A stretch of DNA of 22,602 nt from Aquificaceae bacterium (GTDB taxonomy: Bacteria; Aquificota; Aquificia; Aquificales; Aquificaceae): assembly GCA_027049085.1 (NCBI GenBank), contig JALTVH010000100.1:1-22602 (forward strand). The letters are read 5' to 3'. Under the pieces are notes generated by a model. The model was not told the DNA's origin. It did no database searches and saw nothing but the letters and a program-made list of their open reading frames with translations. A program made the position numbers and the translations under genes. This document shows, piece by piece, positions 21,344-22,602 of this stretch (its first letter is position 1; the number at the start of each line of letters is the position of its first letter).

Positions 21344-22602
21344 ATGTATGAATCTGGTATCGGCGGTGTAAAGGACTTTAACTTCAATATCAACGATCCT
21401 GACTTCTACCGCAAAGAGGCGATCCTTGAAGAGGCAAAGAGGGTCTTTTCCAAGTGCAAGGATTGCAGGATGTGCATAGGATTCTGCCCCTCATTCCCTG
21501 CCCTCTTTGATGCGGTTGACGCAAAAGAGGACGACCTTGATAAATTGACAGAGGAAGAGCTCTTCAAGCCTCTGGACCTGTGTTTTCACTGCAAGCAGTG
21601 CTATTTCCGCTGTCCCTATACACCGCCCCATGAGTGGAAGCTTGATTTTCCCCACCTTTCCCTTCGTTACAAAGCCTGGAAGTTCAGAGAGAAAGGTGCA
21701 GGCTTTATTGAGAGAACGATGGTAAATACGGACCTCTCTGGAAAACTGAATGTCGGACCCCAGGCAAATGCTGTTAATGCCCTAATGAACACAAAGCCTG
21801 TTAGGGTTGTTTTAGAAAAGGTCGCAGGAATTGACAGAAGGGCGAAGCTCCCCTCTTTTAATACAGAAAACTTTCTGAGCTGGTTCAGGAAGAACAGACA
21901 GCCCGTTAAGGGTGAGAACGGCAAGGTTGTTCTCTTTACCACCTGCCTGATAAACTACAACTTCCTCAATAAGGGGATAGCGCTGACCCGTGTCTTTGAA
22001 AAGAACGACATTCACATTGATGTTCCTGAAAATCAGCAGTGCTGTGGGATCCCCTTCTTTGATGTGGGAGACCTTGACTCTGCTATAAAGAAGGCAAAGC
22101 ACAACCTTGAAGTCCTTAAGCCCTACCTTGATGCAGGCTACGACATAATTGTTCCCGTCCCGACCTGCGCCCTTCAGCTCAAGTACGAGTATCCTCTTCT
22201 GATCCCCGATAGTGAGGATGCGAAGGCACTTTCAGAGAAAGTCTTTGACGTTCACGAATACCTGTGGAAGCTTAACGAAGAAGGGAAGTTCAATAAAGAC
22301 TTCAAGGTCTCAATGGGAACCATTGCTTACCACATTCCCTGCCACCTCAAGTCCCTCAACGTCGGATACAAGGGAGTTGCCCTTCTGAGGCTCATTCCCG
22401 ACACAAAGGTAAGGATCGTTGACAGGTGCTCAGGACACGATGGGACCTTTGGCGTTAGGAAGGAAACCTTTGATATGGCTATGAAAGTCGGATCAAGGCT
22501 CTTTGATGACCTCAAAGCCCAGCCTGCGGATCTCTACGTTTCGGACTGTCCCCTTGCAAGCCACATGATTGAGCTCGGTACGGGCAAAGTGCCTCTCCAC
22601 CC
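21344..22602 (+). CDS. GlpC/HdrB-like iron-sulfur protein with two CCG domains, 3' end missing
   Basis: 419 residues are visible, and the frame runs off the right edge without a stop. ATG 21344 has GAGGAA about 6 bases upstream. The N-terminal 2[4Fe-4S] ferredoxin domain has Cys38-x2-Cys41-x2-Cys44-x3-Cys48-Pro and Cys80-x2-Cys83-x2-Cys86-x3-Cys90-Pro. The first cysteine-rich (CCG) domain has Cys201, Cys233-Cys234-Gly and Cys275. The second has Cys333, Cys362-Ser-Gly and Cys402, with the second cysteine of CCG replaced by Ser363. The layout matches GlpC and heterodisulfide-reductase-like electron carriers, but no glpA/glpB genes are here. Cotranscription with rubrerythrin across an attenuating hairpin suggests a role as its reductant or in peroxide defence; this is inference. 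Confidence 0.85.
   Translation, partial: MYESGIGGVKDFNFNINDPDFYRKEAILEEAKRVFSKCKDCRMCIGFCPSFPALFDAVDAKEDDLDKLTEEELFKPLDLCFHCKQCYFRCPYTPPHEWKLDFPHLSLRYKAWKFREKGAGFIERTMVNTDLSGKLNVGPQANAVNALMNTKPVRVVLEKVAGIDRRAKLPSFNTENFLSWFRKNRQPVKGENGKVVLFTTCLINYNFLNKGIALTRVFEKNDIHIDVPENQQCCGIPFFDVGDLDSAIKKAKHNLEVLKPYLDAGYDIIVPVPTCALQLKYEYPLLIPDSEDAKALSEKVFDVHEYLWKLNEEGKFNKDFKVSMGTIAYHIPCHLKSLNVGYKGVALLRLIPDTKVRIVDRCSGHDGTFGVRKETFDMAMKVGSRLFDDLKAQPADLYVSDCPLASHMIELGTGKVPLH

Noticed and set aside
1..22602. tRNA, rRNA, CRISPR repeats, insertion sequences, phage or toxin-antitoxin genes
   Set aside because: I looked for cloverleaf arms, regularly spaced repeats, transposase motifs and small paired ORFs on both strands and saw none that could be supported.

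Overview
The window looks like chromosomal DNA of a chemolithoautotrophic, probably thermophilic bacterium, most likely of the phylum Aquificota (Hydrogenobacter/Aquifex-like). This rests on a gene block in the order of the five-subunit 2-oxoacid:ferredoxin oxidoreductase known from Hydrogenobacter thermophilus, very compact spacing, arginine encoded mostly by AGG, and many AGGAGG ribosome binding sites. The assignment is an inference from gene content; no rRNA or other taxonomic marker is present. The genes look like core metabolism. I saw no tRNA, rRNA, CRISPR array, insertion sequence or phage gene, and no gene-free stretch longer than about 120 bases.

Layout. (1) 3-332: the 3' end of an outer-membrane beta-barrel gene, then a thioredoxin-reductase-like flavoprotein (345-1322) whose NADPH-binding motifs are missing. 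(2) 1326-4936, minus strand: five tightly packed genes porE-D-A-B-G. They encode pyruvate (or 2-oxoglutarate):ferredoxin oxidoreductase, a CO2-fixing step of the reductive TCA cycle. A perfect hairpin spans the stop codons of trxB and porG. (3) 5025-9282, plus strand: dprA, a 14-TM drug-efflux type MFS transporter and two overlapping SurA-like periplasmic chaperone genes. (4) murI (minus) and a short farnesyl diphosphate synthase (plus) diverge at about 10060. (5) pilT-pilC, minus strand, 10884-13245, with a consensus promoter. (6) moaE-moaA, plus strand. (7) A cytochrome c oxidase operon, 14888-18818: subunit III, SCO copper chaperone, subunit II with CuA, subunit I of A2 type. (8) uppP (minus), diverging from a geranylgeranyl-reductase-family flavoprotein (plus). 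(9) A rubrerythrin without rubredoxin domain, with its own promoter and terminator, followed by a GlpC/HdrB-like iron-sulfur protein cut by the window edge.

How the genes fit together: low-potential ferredoxin carbon fixation (POR) sits beside oxygen respiration (Cox/SCO) and oxidative-stress defence (rubrerythrin, the TrxR-like flavoprotein), as expected for a microaerophile that must protect oxygen-sensitive iron-sulfur enzymes. DprA with PilT/PilC suggests competence and twitching. IspA, UppP and MurI serve isoprenoid and peptidoglycan synthesis.

The points most worth checking are the TrxR-like protein with its pyridine-nucleotide site gone, a 19-residue gap next to the second aspartate-rich motif of the FPP synthase, and similar paired palindromes upstream of both moaEA and the cox operon. 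The non-catalytic SurA-like pair and the rubrerythrin/iron-sulfur protein unit also deserve a look. I did not find a clearly new multi-gene defence or mobile system.
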